Shown here: one piece after another, positions 26,387 through 34,703 of the stretch | Layout: each line of letters opens with the position of its first letter | How positions within the stretch are numbered: position 1 is the stretch's first letter | From: Pseudovibrio sp. Tun.PSC04-5.I4 | GTDB lineage: Bacteria; Pseudomonadota; Alphaproteobacteria; Rhizobiales; Stappiaceae | Direction of reading: 5' to 3' | DNA: 64,000 nt | Assembly (NCBI RefSeq): GCF_900104145.1 | Contig: NZ_FNLB01000008.1 | Location: 186,001 to 250,000, forward strand | Position numbers and translations under genes: made by a program | The notes under the pieces: model-generated | The model's input: only the letters and a program-made list of their open reading frames with translations | What the model was told of the DNA's origin: nothing | Databases searched by the model: none

Positions 26387-27616
26387 GTGAACTCTCCTAA
26401 TTTGCCAAACACAAATCTACCGCTGGAAGATACGGGTATTGCCTCCACATCCGGCACTGTCAAAAAGGGTTTGCCGTTTAAGCGGATCATCCTGTTTATC
26501 CCGCTGTTCTTTGCCATCATGTTCACGGGCGGCGTTATGGGCATGTATTTCCAACCTGCGGGTCTGCGCATTTTTTATCAGATGACGGGTCTGGTACCGG
26601 GTGGCGGCAGTGATCAGAAGATCGCCGTTCCCCTCAACACCACAGTGACGGAAAGCGACATCAAGGCGCTGAAAGCCGGAGCCGTTGTTGCCCTTGGCAA
26701 GTTGGTGCCGCGCAATGGCGTCTCCACTATTGCCCTGCCATTTGGAGCCAGTGATGCTCGCATTGCAGAATTGCCTGTCTCCGTTGGCGATTGGGTGAAA
26801 AAGGGCACCATTCTGGCAACGCTGGACAATCGTCCGTCGCTGGAAGCCAGCGTGGAAGCAACCAAAGCGGAGATCGCAGTATCGGAAGCCTCGCTGAGGC
26901 AAGTTCAGCTTTCCATTCAGGCCAGCCGGGTGGAGAATGAGGCAGAGCTCAATCGTTCCAAAACAAATGCGGTGTTAGCGCAGGCGGAATTGAGCCGCAC
27001 GCAATCTCTGTTCACCCGCAAAGTTACAACACAGGCGCAACTGGACCGCGTTAAGGCGGAAGCGCAAAGCGCGGTGCTGGATGTGGCCCGCAAACAGGCG
27101 ACCCTCAACCGCTACAGCAATGTTACGGGCGTTTCTCAAGCCGATGTTGAGCTGGCTATGCGCAAGCTCCATTCCGCCAAGGTTGCCCTGCGCACTGCTG
27201 AAGTAAACCTGGAAAAATCCGTTGTCCGTGCCCCGTTTGATGGCACTGTATTGGACGTTCTTGTGCAGCCCGGCGAACGGCCATCGTCCTCCGGGACCAT
27301 TGAATTTGGTAATACCCGTGAGATGACGGCTGAGCTGGAAATCTACCAGAACCAGATTGGCCGGTTGGAGCTGGGCGAGATGGTGACACTGCGCGCCGGG
27401 GCCCTTACCCACGAGCTGCGCGGCAAGCTGACGGAAATCGGCCTGCTTGTGGGGCGTCAGAACATCATCAGCGTAGACCCGGCAGCCAATACGGATGCGC
27501 GCGTGGTGACCGTTGTGGTGACGTTGGATGAGACCTCCTCGGAACTGGCCGCAAAATTCACAAATCTGGAAATTCTGGGTTACTTTCACACCGTGGATGA
27601 GGAGGGCGTCAAGTGA
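26387..27616 (+). CDS. devB: DevB-like periplasmic adaptor (HlyD/MFP family) of an ABC exporter
   Basis: A 409-residue membrane fusion protein anchored by one helix (~27-50) with a periplasmic part. It has two biotinyl-lipoyl halves (PVSVGDWVKKGTILATLD and VRAPFDGTVLDVLVQPGE) on either side of a coiled-coil hairpin (~150-275), then a beta-barrel domain. The start is GTG after GAGGTGG. It overlaps the permease gene by GTGA. In cyanobacteria DevBCA exports heterocyst glycolipids through TolC; the proteobacterial substrate is unknown. Confidence 0.85.
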   Translation: MNSPNLPNTNLPLEDTGIASTSGTVKKGLPFKRIILFIPLFFAIMFTGGVMGMYFQPAGLRIFYQMTGLVPGGGSDQKIAVPLNTTVTESDIKALKAGAVVALGKLVPRNGVSTIALPFGASDARIAELPVSVGDWVKKGTILATLDNRPSLEASVEATKAEIAVSEASLRQVQLSIQASRVENEAELNRSKTNAVLAQAELSRTQSLFTRKVTTQAQLDRVKAEAQSAVLDVARKQATLNRYSNVTGVSQADVELAMRKLHSAKVALRTAEVNLEKSVVRAPFDGTVLDVLVQPGERPSSSGTIEFGNTREMTAELEIYQNQIGRLELGEMVTLRAGALTHELRGKLTEIGLLVGRQNIISVDPAANTDARVVTVVVTLDETSSELAAKFTNLEILGYFHTVDEEGVK

Positions 27617-28788
27617 CCCAGTTCCTCACATGGTTGCTGGGCCGGTTGCCGATTGGCTGGCTCCAGCTCACCCACAACAAAGGCCGGTTTGCCGCTGCGC
27701 TCTCCGGTGTTGCCTTCGCCAATGTGCTGGTGTTTGTGCAACTTGGCATGATGGGCGCACTCACAGGGTCCACATTGCAGCCCTACCAATTGTTCGAGGC
27801 CGATATTCTGATCTCCGCATCAGATGCTAAATCGTTGACAGAAGGCGGCAACGTTGCCCGCGTGCATATGCTGCGCGCCTTGACGGTGCCCGAGGTGGCC
27901 TCCGCCGCACCAGTGTACATCGCCAAAGTTGATTGGCGCGTGCAGGAAGACCAGACCGCTAACTTGCAGCTGGTTGGCCTGCCGATTGAATCCATCGACT
28001 TCATAGCGCCTGTTCTGAGACCTCAGTTCCTTCAGTTGGCACTGCCCGATACCGCCTTGGTGGACCGCAAAACACGGGGTGGCACAGAGGAGTTTTTCAA
28101 TTCCCTCTCTCCAGAAACACCGGCTGTGTTTGAGATGAAAAACCGTCAGGTCAAACTGATTGGCACCTTGCAAATCGGGGCGGGTTTCAGCGCGGATGGT
28201 AACTTGGTGATGTCTGACCAAAGCGTATTGCGGTTGTCGCCCACACGCAGTTCCGGCGCGCCGGACCATATTTTGCTGAAGGTGAAACCCGGTGCCTCCA
28301 TTGAGCGGACTGTGGAGCTGTTAAAGCAAGTTTTGCCGACGGCAACGCTCAAAATCCGCAGTTTCACCAAAGCAGCCTCCGATGAGCAGGCCTACCAAAC
28401 CTCCGAGAAGCCAGTCGGCATCATCTTCGGGTTTGGCACCATCATCGGTGTGCTGGTAGGGATCGTGATTGTGTATCAGGTGCTGAGCACCGATGTTGCA
28501 GACCATCTGAAGGAATACGCCACCTTCAAGGCCATGGGCTTCGGGCAGGGGTTCTTCCTCAGTATCATCTTTGAGGAGGCTATGGTGCTGGCGGTGCTCG
28601 GGTTCTTCCCCGGTGTATTGGCGGCCATGGGCATTTACAAAATGCTGGTACTCAAGTCCGGCTTGCCTGTCGGGTTGACACTGGCGCGGGCGCTGATTGT
28701 TTTCCTCGGCACGCTGGTGGCCTGTGGGCTTTCAGGAACCATTGCCACACGGCGGTTGGCCCATGCCGACCCGGCTGATCTGTTTTAG
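27613..28788 (+). CDS. devC: DevC-like ABC exporter permease (MacB/FtsX fold)
   Basis: A 391-residue inner-membrane protein. One transmembrane helix near 25-45 is followed by a large periplasmic domain (~60-270) and three helices (~275-390), the FtsX/MacB layout. LQPYQLFEADILISAS and the C-terminal SGTIATRRLAHADPADLF are typical of the DevC group. It is translationally coupled to the adaptor gene, and the ATPase follows after 10 bp. Confidence 0.87.
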   Translation: MTQFLTWLLGRLPIGWLQLTHNKGRFAAALSGVAFANVLVFVQLGMMGALTGSTLQPYQLFEADILISASDAKSLTEGGNVARVHMLRALTVPEVASAAPVYIAKVDWRVQEDQTANLQLVGLPIESIDFIAPVLRPQFLQLALPDTALVDRKTRGGTEEFFNSLSPETPAVFEMKNRQVKLIGTLQIGAGFSADGNLVMSDQSVLRLSPTRSSGAPDHILLKVKPGASIERTVELLKQVLPTATLKIRSFTKAASDEQAYQTSEKPVGIIFGFGTIIGVLVGIVIVYQVLSTDVADHLKEYATFKAMGFGQGFFLSIIFEEAMVLAVLGFFPGVLAAMGIYKMLVLKSGLPVGLTLARALIVFLGTLVACGLSGTIATRRLAHADPADLF

Positions 28789-28798
28789 GGCGAGACAC

Positions 28799-29512
28799 AT
28801 GACATACACACCAACAGCCCCGATCCGCGTCACTGGCCTTAACCACTGGTTTGGCGAGGGGGAAGCCCGTAAACAAGCCATTTTTGATGTAAACTTCCAG
28901 ATTGAGAAGGGCAGCCTGACGGTCCTCATGGGGCCGTCCGGCTCCGGCAAAACCACGCTGCTCACTCTTATGGGATGCCTGCGCGATGTGCAAAAGGGCC
29001 AGCTCTCGCTGCTGGGTCATGAGCTGCATGGCGCCGATGAAACCATGAAGATCATGCTGCGGCGGCGGCTTGGGTTTATCTTTCAGGCCCACAATCTGCA
29101 CGAAAGCCTGACGGCCACGCAAAACGTGTTGATGGGTCTACAGGTGCACCAAAGCGGCGTGAATGCGGTAGTTGACCGTGATCAGCAGGATAAAGCTGCC
29201 CGTCACATACTCAAGGTGCTGGGGTTGGAGGAGCGGCTTGATTATCTGCCGGCCCATCTTTCCGGCGGTCAAAAGCAGCGCGTTGCCATTGCCCGTGCGC
29301 TGGTCTCCTCGCCAGATGTGATTTTTGCAGATGAGCCAACCGCAGCACTGGATAAAGATACCGGTATGACTGTTGTGAACCTGCTGAAACAACTAGGGCG
29401 GGAGCGGGGCATCACCACAGTCATGGTCACCCACGACAACCGCATTTTGAAAATGGCAGACCGCATCATAACCATGGACGAAGGACACCTGTATGAAGGT
29501 GAGATGGTGTGA
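28799..29512 (+). CDS. devA: DevA-like ABC exporter ATPase
   Basis: The start ATG at 28799 gives MTYTPTAPIRV and a product of ~237 residues. Walker A is GPSGSGKTT, the family-typical stretch is RRRLGFIFQAHNL, the signature is LSGGQKQRVAIARAL, Walker B is DVIFADEPTAALD, and the switch histidine is in VMVTHDNRI. This is the MacB/LolD-like ATPase class. It completes a three-gene exporter. No TolC-like gene is adjacent. Confidence 0.88.
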   Translation: MTYTPTAPIRVTGLNHWFGEGEARKQAIFDVNFQIEKGSLTVLMGPSGSGKTTLLTLMGCLRDVQKGQLSLLGHELHGADETMKIMLRRRLGFIFQAHNLHESLTATQNVLMGLQVHQSGVNAVVDRDQQDKAARHILKVLGLEERLDYLPAHLSGGQKQRVAIARALVSSPDVIFADEPTAALDKDTGMTVVNLLKQLGRERGITTVMVTHDNRILKMADRIITMDEGHLYEGEMV

Positions 29513-29784
29513 GAGCCGGGAGCGCATGTATCCAAATTGGAGTTACAGGTACAGTTTGCGACAAACTATTACAACATGGCTATTGAAGACGAAAGAATCT
29601 CATCTATTCTTGCAGCAAGTAAACATAGACTTTGAACATGTGATGAGAAAAACAAACCGCCATCACACGAATAAGTAAAAACACCTGCAAGTCGCGATTA
29701 CCCAGAAATGTATATTTCAGATATCGCAGAGTAAACGAAACGTCCCCATCGATTACTTTAATGCCGCCAAACACGGAGAAATCC

Positions 29785-30246
29785 ATGCGTAAACTATTGA
29801 TCACTGCACTTGTTGCGATGACAGCAACATCCGCCTTTGCTGAGGGCGTCAAGAAAGAAGATGTGGTGGACGCACGCCGCGCTTACTACACCTTGCTTGG
29901 CTATGACATGGGTACACTTGCAGCCATGGCAAAAGGCAATGTCGACTACAACGCAGACACCGCAAAAGCGGCTGCGGCCAACATGATGACTGTTGCCAAC
30001 TATAACGCCGCTGGTTTGTATGTTCCGGGCACATCCAACGCCGACCTGCCGGGCAAAACCCGCGCCCTTCCGGTGATCTGGGAAGATATGCCTGGCATGC
30101 AGGCCAAGGGCAAAGATTTCTATCAGGCTCTTGTTGCCCTCAATGAAGCTGCTGGCGGCGGGCGTCCTGCACTGGGCAAAGCAGTTATGAAACTGGGCGG
30201 CACCTGTAAGGCGTGTCACAGCCATTACCGCGCCAAGGACTTTTAA
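29785..30246 (+). CDS. Cytochrome c' (four-helix bundle, periplasmic)
   Basis: The ATG at 29785 follows GGAGA and gives MRKLLITALVAMTATSAFA, a clean signal peptide. The mature protein is ~134 residues. The single haem c motif CKACH (C141, C144, H145) lies 9 residues from the C-terminus, as in cytochromes c'. Family members bind NO and CO at a five-coordinate haem and may protect against nitrosative stress or carry electrons. It is followed after 2 bp by a cytochrome b561 gene, its probable redox partner. Confidence 0.9.
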   Translation: MRKLLITALVAMTATSAFAEGVKKEDVVDARRAYYTLLGYDMGTLAAMAKGNVDYNADTAKAAAANMMTVANYNAAGLYVPGTSNADLPGKTRALPVIWEDMPGMQAKGKDFYQALVALNEAAGGGRPALGKAVMKLGGTCKACHSHYRAKDF

Positions 30247-30248
30247 GC

Positions 30249-30851
30249 ATGACAGTCGCGAGCGCTGATCATGGTGTGGACCGGCAAGAGCAGACAGGGG
30301 CCCGCGTCTGGGATCTTCCACTGCGCCTGTTCCACTGGTTGTTTGCGGGCGGTGTTACTGCTGCATGGGGTCTGGGCAAATTCGGGCCAGACGTTATGAC
30401 CCTGCACTTCTGGTTTGGCTATGCGGTACTCGCGTTGATCGCATTTCGGTTGGTTTGGGGCTTTCTTGGCTCCAAAACGGCTCGCTTTTCCAGCTTCATC
30501 TTTGGCCCCAAGGCCCTGCTGGCATACATGAGCAAACTACCGAAACGCAACGCAAGCAACTGGCACGGTCACAACCCACTTGGCGGGCTGTTCGTCTTCC
30601 TGCTGCTGGGTGTTATAGCAGCACAAGCGGCGCTTGGTTTGTTTGCGGACCCAGAGGATTACATCAATGTCGGACCTCTGGCCTCATGGGTCGGTATCGA
30701 TGGAGCCCGAACTGCATTGGCATGGCATGGCATTTTGGCACGGGCGACCCTGATATTGGTCATCCTGCATGTAAGCGCAATCCTGTTTTACCGGCTCTGG
30801 AAACGCGAAGATCTGGTGACACCAATGATCACAGGCCGCCGCAAATCCTGA
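30249..30851 (+). CDS. Cytochrome b561-family di-haem membrane protein
   Basis: A 200-residue protein from the ATG at 30249. Four transmembrane helices carry the expected haem-ligating histidines (RLFHWLFAG, WHGHNPLGG, ALAWHG and ILHVSAIL). Families of this kind move electrons from quinol to periplasmic acceptors. It is directly downstream of the cytochrome c' gene, an association common in proteobacteria, and so is probably co-expressed with it. Confidence 0.88.
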   Translation: MTVASADHGVDRQEQTGARVWDLPLRLFHWLFAGGVTAAWGLGKFGPDVMTLHFWFGYAVLALIAFRLVWGFLGSKTARFSSFIFGPKALLAYMSKLPKRNASNWHGHNPLGGLFVFLLLGVIAAQAALGLFADPEDYINVGPLASWVGIDGARTALAWHGILARATLILVILHVSAILFYRLWKREDLVTPMITGRRKS

Positions 30852-30866
30852 CCTTAGCAACGATGA

Positions 30867-30903
30867 CACAAGCCGGAGCAGGCATCCCCTGCTTCGGCTT
30901 GTG
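30867..30903. terminator. Hairpin between convergent cytochrome and DUF2235 genes
   Basis: Sixteen-base arms (30867-30882 with 30888-30903, one G-U pair) flank a 5-base loop, between the b561 stop and the DUF2235 stop. It can act in both directions. Confidence 0.75.
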
Positions 30904-30915
30904 TGTGCCTGTTGC

Positions 30916-32013
30916 TCACTCGGTTTGCGGCTGCAACTCTTTTTCATGCGCGGTTCGGCTGATCGGCGGCTCTTCGACGGGGTTTCTCTCCAAAATCCAT
31001 GGCTTGTAGGAGAGCTGAGAGGTTTTGGCGCGCTCCAACACGCTGGAATGCACCTGCGGTTGTCCGCGGTCCTCGCCGTTTCCATCTTTGTCAGGCCACA
31101 TGCGATTTTCCACCGAGTAAAACCACCCGGCGGCCCCTGCACGTGGGTTGTGGGTGTCAATTTTGTAGTCCGGTTTCAAGCTCTTCTGAAGTGCTTTGCC
31201 GCTCTTTTTATGGATGAGCAACCCACACCGCTTTGCATGGCCAAGCATCCACGCCATCGTGATGTCAGAGAGGCCCGCCTCGGCATAGCCGCCGCCAACA
31301 TCCGTATGCACCCCTGCAAACCATGTTTGCTGCATAATCTGGTTGGGTGCGGTGCGCTGGTTCCAAAGCACCGGATGGAACACCCTGCGATCATCGTCAA
31401 TGGAAAGAGCGTGGTAGGCATTGCGGACAGCCGGTGTTAAATCAAGATCATGAAACTCGTGCTTGAACCATGGCACCTTGTTCAGCAATCTGGAGGCCCC
31501 TTCCCAAGGTAGGCCCAAGGCTGCCACCGTATCCCACACTCCAAGAAACTCGATTGGCGCCCACATGTTATGGTGCTGCTTTACGAAATCTGTGGCCGCT
31601 TTCTTCCGCATGGCAATGTCGGATATTCTGTAAATTCCATAGCCAACGTCGATCAGGTCCGGTCGCGATTTTGGGATAATACCAAACATCTCAACAAACC
31701 CGGCAAGGCTGCGCACTGTTGCTGCGCCGCGACTAAACCCAAACAGGTAAATCTTGTCACCGGCCATGTAATTATCAAAAATGAACCGGTAGCAGTCCAG
31801 CAAATTGCGGGAGATGCCACTGCCAGTCGCATTCCCGAGGGCCCGAACCGCAAAATTTGACTGAGCCGATGTGCCAAGGCCCCGATCGTAGAACGTGATT
31901 TGGTTTTCTGTGCGGTTTTCGCAGATTTTGAAAAGTTTGTAGACGTTCGTATCTGGCCCCTTGCCGCCTTCTTGACCGGTTCCATCCGAAAATATGGCGA
32001 TGTTTTTCGACAT
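30916..32013 (-). CDS. DUF2235 alpha/beta-hydrolase (Tle1-related lipase family)
   Basis: A 365-residue protein. The N-terminus KNIAIFSDGTGQ and the TNVYKLFK segment are hallmarks of DUF2235. The nucleophile elbow GFSRG places S94 as the catalytic serine, and VHTDVGGGY near 245 carries the probable acid. DUF2235 includes type VI secretion phospholipase effectors (Tle1), but also housekeeping hydrolases. No VgrG, PAAR or immunity gene is adjacent, so effector status is unsupported. There is no signal peptide. GGGGG precedes the ATG by 8 bases. An IS256-type element lies only 51 bp upstream of the start codon and probably replaces the native promoter. Confidence 0.85.
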   Translation of the reverse strand: MSKNIAIFSDGTGQEGGKGPDTNVYKLFKICENRTENQITFYDRGLGTSAQSNFAVRALGNATGSGISRNLLDCYRFIFDNYMAGDKIYLFGFSRGAATVRSLAGFVEMFGIIPKSRPDLIDVGYGIYRISDIAMRKKAATDFVKQHHNMWAPIEFLGVWDTVAALGLPWEGASRLLNKVPWFKHEFHDLDLTPAVRNAYHALSIDDDRRVFHPVLWNQRTAPNQIMQQTWFAGVHTDVGGGYAEAGLSDITMAWMLGHAKRCGLLIHKKSGKALQKSLKPDYKIDTHNPRAGAAGWFYSVENRMWPDKDGNGEDRGQPQVHSSVLERAKTSQLSYKPWILERNPVEEPPISRTAHEKELQPQTE

Positions 32014-32055
32014 TATCGACCCCCAGAAACAGGCCGCATGCGGTATTCGCGCGGC

Positions 32056-32064
32056 TCACTAAGA
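32056..32064. repeat. Left target-site duplication of the IS256-type element
   Basis: TCACTAAGA is repeated exactly at 33454-33462. A 9-bp duplication fits the 8-9 bp known for IS256 elements. Confidence 0.9.
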
Positions 32065-33453
32065 GAGCTATTACTGAATCTGGTGTATGGGGCTTTTAAG
32101 ATAGCAGCGTATCGGTTTGACTGATTGATGACCAATTCAACATTGCAACCACTTGGAGATACGCCACCATGGCAAAAGATAATGTTCTGGAGCTTGCTCG
32201 TCAAAACGGCCTTTTGGGCGATCCGCTTACACAGTTGATAAGAGAAGGGGCAAGGGAGCTGGTGCACCGGGCTGTTACATCAGAACTTCAGTCTTTACTT
32301 TCGCTGTATGAAGATGAGGTTGATGAGGCTGGCCGTGCGCGTGTGGTGCGCAATGGTTATCATCCGGAGCGCGAGATCCAGACTGGCATCGGGCCTGTGA
32401 CTGTGAAAGTGCCCAAAGTGCGGGCGCGCTCAGGTGAGCCAGTCACGTTTCACTCCGCGCTTGTTCCTCCTTATGTTCGTAAGGCCAAAAGCTTAGAAGC
32501 AGCTTTGCCCTGGCTTTATCTGAAAGGCGTGTCGAGCGGTGAGATGGAAGACGCTTTGAAAGTTTTGGTGGGACCTGAGGCAACAGGGCTTTCTGCGAAC
32601 ACAGTTTCGAGGTTGAAGAAGGAATGGGCTGGCGAATATGATAGCTGGCGTCAGTTCCGCCTCGACACGGATGAGTGGGTGTATATCTGGGCTGATGGCA
32701 TTTACAGCGGCTTACGAGCAGAAGACGTGAAGCTGTGCACGCTTGTTGTAATAGGAGTTAACTCACTGGGACGGAAGAAGTTTCTTGCCATTGAAGACGG
32801 GGTGCGGGAGAGCACGCAGAGCTGGCGCGAGGTGCTTGTGAAGTTGAAGAGCCGTGGTATGAACACGCCTAAACTGGCAGTCGGCGATGGGGCCATGGGC
32901 TTCTGGGCAGCGCTTGATGAGGTATTCAGCCAAACCCGCCATCAGCGCTGCTGGGTGCACAAGACAAACAACATAGTGGGTTACTTGCCCAAGTCCCTAC
33001 AGGACAAAGCAAGGGCATGCCTCAAGGATATCTGGATGGCGCCGACAAAAGCAAAAGCAGAAGTGGCTTTTGACCTGTTTGTGGAACAGTTTGAGGGCAA
33101 GTATCCCAAAGCAGTGGAATGCCTTCTCAAAGACCAGCACGATCTGCTCTCGTTCTACGACTTTCCGCAGATGCACTGGCAGTCAATCCGCACCTCCAAC
33201 CCGATTGAATCTACATTCGCGACCATCAGGCACCGAACCAAACGCTCAAAGGGATGTCTGAAACGGGACGGCATGCTTCACATGATGTTCAAACTCAGCC
33301 AATGCGCGCAAGGCAGCTGGCAAAAATTACGCGGTTTTGCCGATCTTGGCAAAGTCATCACAGGCATCAATTTCAAAGACGGTATCGAACAAGCAGAAGC
33401 CGTGCAAAACGCTGCTTAAGAAAATGCTCATACACCAGAATTGACAATACCTC
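32065..33453 (+). mobile_element. IS256-family (mutator-type) insertion sequence, apparently complete
   Basis: This 1389-bp element is bounded by imperfect terminal inverted repeats: GAGCTATTACTGAATCTGG at the left, GAGGTATTGTCAATTCTGG read inward from the right, and both continue TGTATG. It is flanked by the 9-bp duplication TCACTAAGA and holds one intact transposase gene. Confidence 0.93.
32169..33419 (+). CDS. IS256-family transposase
   Basis: A 416-residue mutator-type transposase. Conserved DDE residues are visible: Asp in VYIWADGIYSGL (~176), Asp in LAVGDGAMGFW (~240) and Glu in SNPIESTFATIRHRT (~345). The CWVHK motif lies between the second Asp and the Glu, as in the family. Length is normal and there is no frameshift, so the element may be mobile. 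Confidence 0.95.
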   Translation: MAKDNVLELARQNGLLGDPLTQLIREGARELVHRAVTSELQSLLSLYEDEVDEAGRARVVRNGYHPEREIQTGIGPVTVKVPKVRARSGEPVTFHSALVPPYVRKAKSLEAALPWLYLKGVSSGEMEDALKVLVGPEATGLSANTVSRLKKEWAGEYDSWRQFRLDTDEWVYIWADGIYSGLRAEDVKLCTLVVIGVNSLGRKKFLAIEDGVRESTQSWREVLVKLKSRGMNTPKLAVGDGAMGFWAALDEVFSQTRHQRCWVHKTNNIVGYLPKSLQDKARACLKDIWMAPTKAKAEVAFDLFVEQFEGKYPKAVECLLKDQHDLLSFYDFPQMHWQSIRTSNPIESTFATIRHRTKRSKGCLKRDGMLHMMFKLSQCAQGSWQKLRGFADLGKVITGINFKDGIEQAEAVQNAA

Positions 33454-33462
33454 TCACTAAGA
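33454..33462. repeat. Right target-site duplication of the IS256-type element
   Basis: TCACTAAGA, identical to 32056-32064. Sequence continuing rightwards (33463-33529) is the displaced upstream region of the DUF2235 gene. Confidence 0.9.
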
Positions 33463-33529
33463 TGATTCCTTACCTTACGGTATCACAATCGGAGCGGGTA
33501 CTAGTCCCCGCAACACCTTTGAGGCAAAC

Positions 33530-33564
33530 GTGAAAAAACCCGGACACGGGGGATGTCCGGGTTT
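33530..33564 (-). terminator. Rho-independent terminator of the Afu-type importer operon
   Basis: Arms at 33536-33546 and 33554-33564 form an 11-bp stem (AAACCCGGACA / TGTCCGGGTTT). Read on the minus strand it is followed by a T6 run, 46 bp after the ATPase stop. Confidence 0.88.
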
Positions 33565-33609
33565 CTCAGATAAGAAGAGGGCGGAGGAGGGAGGTAGCCG
33601 TCCCGGTCT

Positions 33610-34680
33610 TTATGCCTCAGGCAAAAAGGCCAATCCCTCTTCTTTAAGGTGGATGAAACCATCTGAACCAGTCGGCATAACCGTTGCGCTCAGGTTATGG
33701 TCAATGGCGAACAGACGACCAATTTCAGTTTCCAGAGTGTATTGAATCTGGTTGCCAAGGTAAGCTGCATAAACCACGCCCACAGGGATACCATTGACAG
33801 CGTTATTGCTAACGGTGACGGCTTCTGGACGAATAGCCAGTTTGCCAGATTTGCACTCTGGACCGGAGTACGGCAACACAATGGAGGACCCGGCAACGCG
33901 CAGAGTGATTGTGCCGGTGTTGAAGCCAACAATCTCACAGTCCACCACATTTGCATCGCCAATAAAGTCCGCAATAAACGCGGAGTTTGGATGGCTGTAC
34001 AGCTCACGCGGGGTTCCGGTCTGTGCGATCTCCGCTCTGTTCATGACGATGATGCGGTCAGACACAGCCATCGCTTCTTCCTGATCATGGGTCACGTAGA
34101 CCGCTGTCAGGCCAAGCTTCTGCTGAATATCGCGGATCTCTTCACGCACATGGCGGCGCAGCTTTGCATCAAGGTTGGAAAGCGGCTCATCAAGCAGCAA
34201 CACTTCCGGCTCCAGCACGACAGCACGGGCCACAGCAACACGCTGCTGCTGGCCACCGGAAAGCTCACTTGGCAGGCGCTCGCCGTACCCAGCAAGACCA
34301 ACCATGGCCAGACCTTCTTCTGCCTTGGCTTTGGCTTCCTTGGCTGGCACCTTGTTGACGCGCAGACCGTAGGACACGTTGTCCGCTACGCTCATATGCG
34401 GGAACAGTGCATAGGATTGGAACACCATGGACACATTGCGGTATGTCGCGGTCAGGTGCGTAACGTCTTTTCCACCAATGAAGATGGTGCCTTCGGTTGC
34501 GGCCTCCAGCCCTGCGATCAAACGCAGGGTGGTGGTTTTGCCACAACCACTTGGGCCAAGCAGAGTGACGAGTTCACCCTGCTGAATGTCCAGATTAAGC
34601 GGCTTCAGAGCAGTGACGTCACCGTATTTTTTAACAACATTGCGGAACTGAACGGAGCCTGCTTTTTGCATAATAGACAT
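33610..34680 (-). CDS. afuC: AfuC/FbpC-type ABC importer ATPase
   Basis: A 356-residue ATPase. Walker A is GPSGCGKTT, the signature is LSGGQQQRVAVARAV, Walker B is VLLLDEPLSNLD, and the switch is VYVTHDQEEAM. A C-terminal TOBE domain (~270-350) places it in the PotA/FbpC group of Fe(III), spermidine, 2-aminoethylphosphonate and hexose-phosphate importers. The ATG follows GGAGAAAATC. It is the last gene of a three-gene minus-strand operon. Confidence 0.88.
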   Translation of the reverse strand: MSIMQKAGSVQFRNVVKKYGDVTALKPLNLDIQQGELVTLLGPSGCGKTTTLRLIAGLEAATEGTIFIGGKDVTHLTATYRNVSMVFQSYALFPHMSVADNVSYGLRVNKVPAKEAKAKAEEGLAMVGLAGYGERLPSELSGGQQQRVAVARAVVLEPEVLLLDEPLSNLDAKLRRHVREEIRDIQQKLGLTAVYVTHDQEEAMAVSDRIIVMNRAEIAQTGTPRELYSHPNSAFIADFIGDANVVDCEIVGFNTGTITLRVAGSSIVLPYSGPECKSGKLAIRPEAVTVSNNAVNGIPVGVVYAAYLGNQIQYTLETEIGRLFAIDHNLSATVMPTGSDGFIHLKEEGLAFLPEA

Positions 34681-34703
34681 GATTTTCTCCAGAAATTCAC
34701 TGA

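Noticed and set aside
30916..32013. DUF2235 gene as a type VI secretion effector
   Set aside because: No VgrG, PAAR, adaptor or immunity gene adjacent; the family also has non-effector members.
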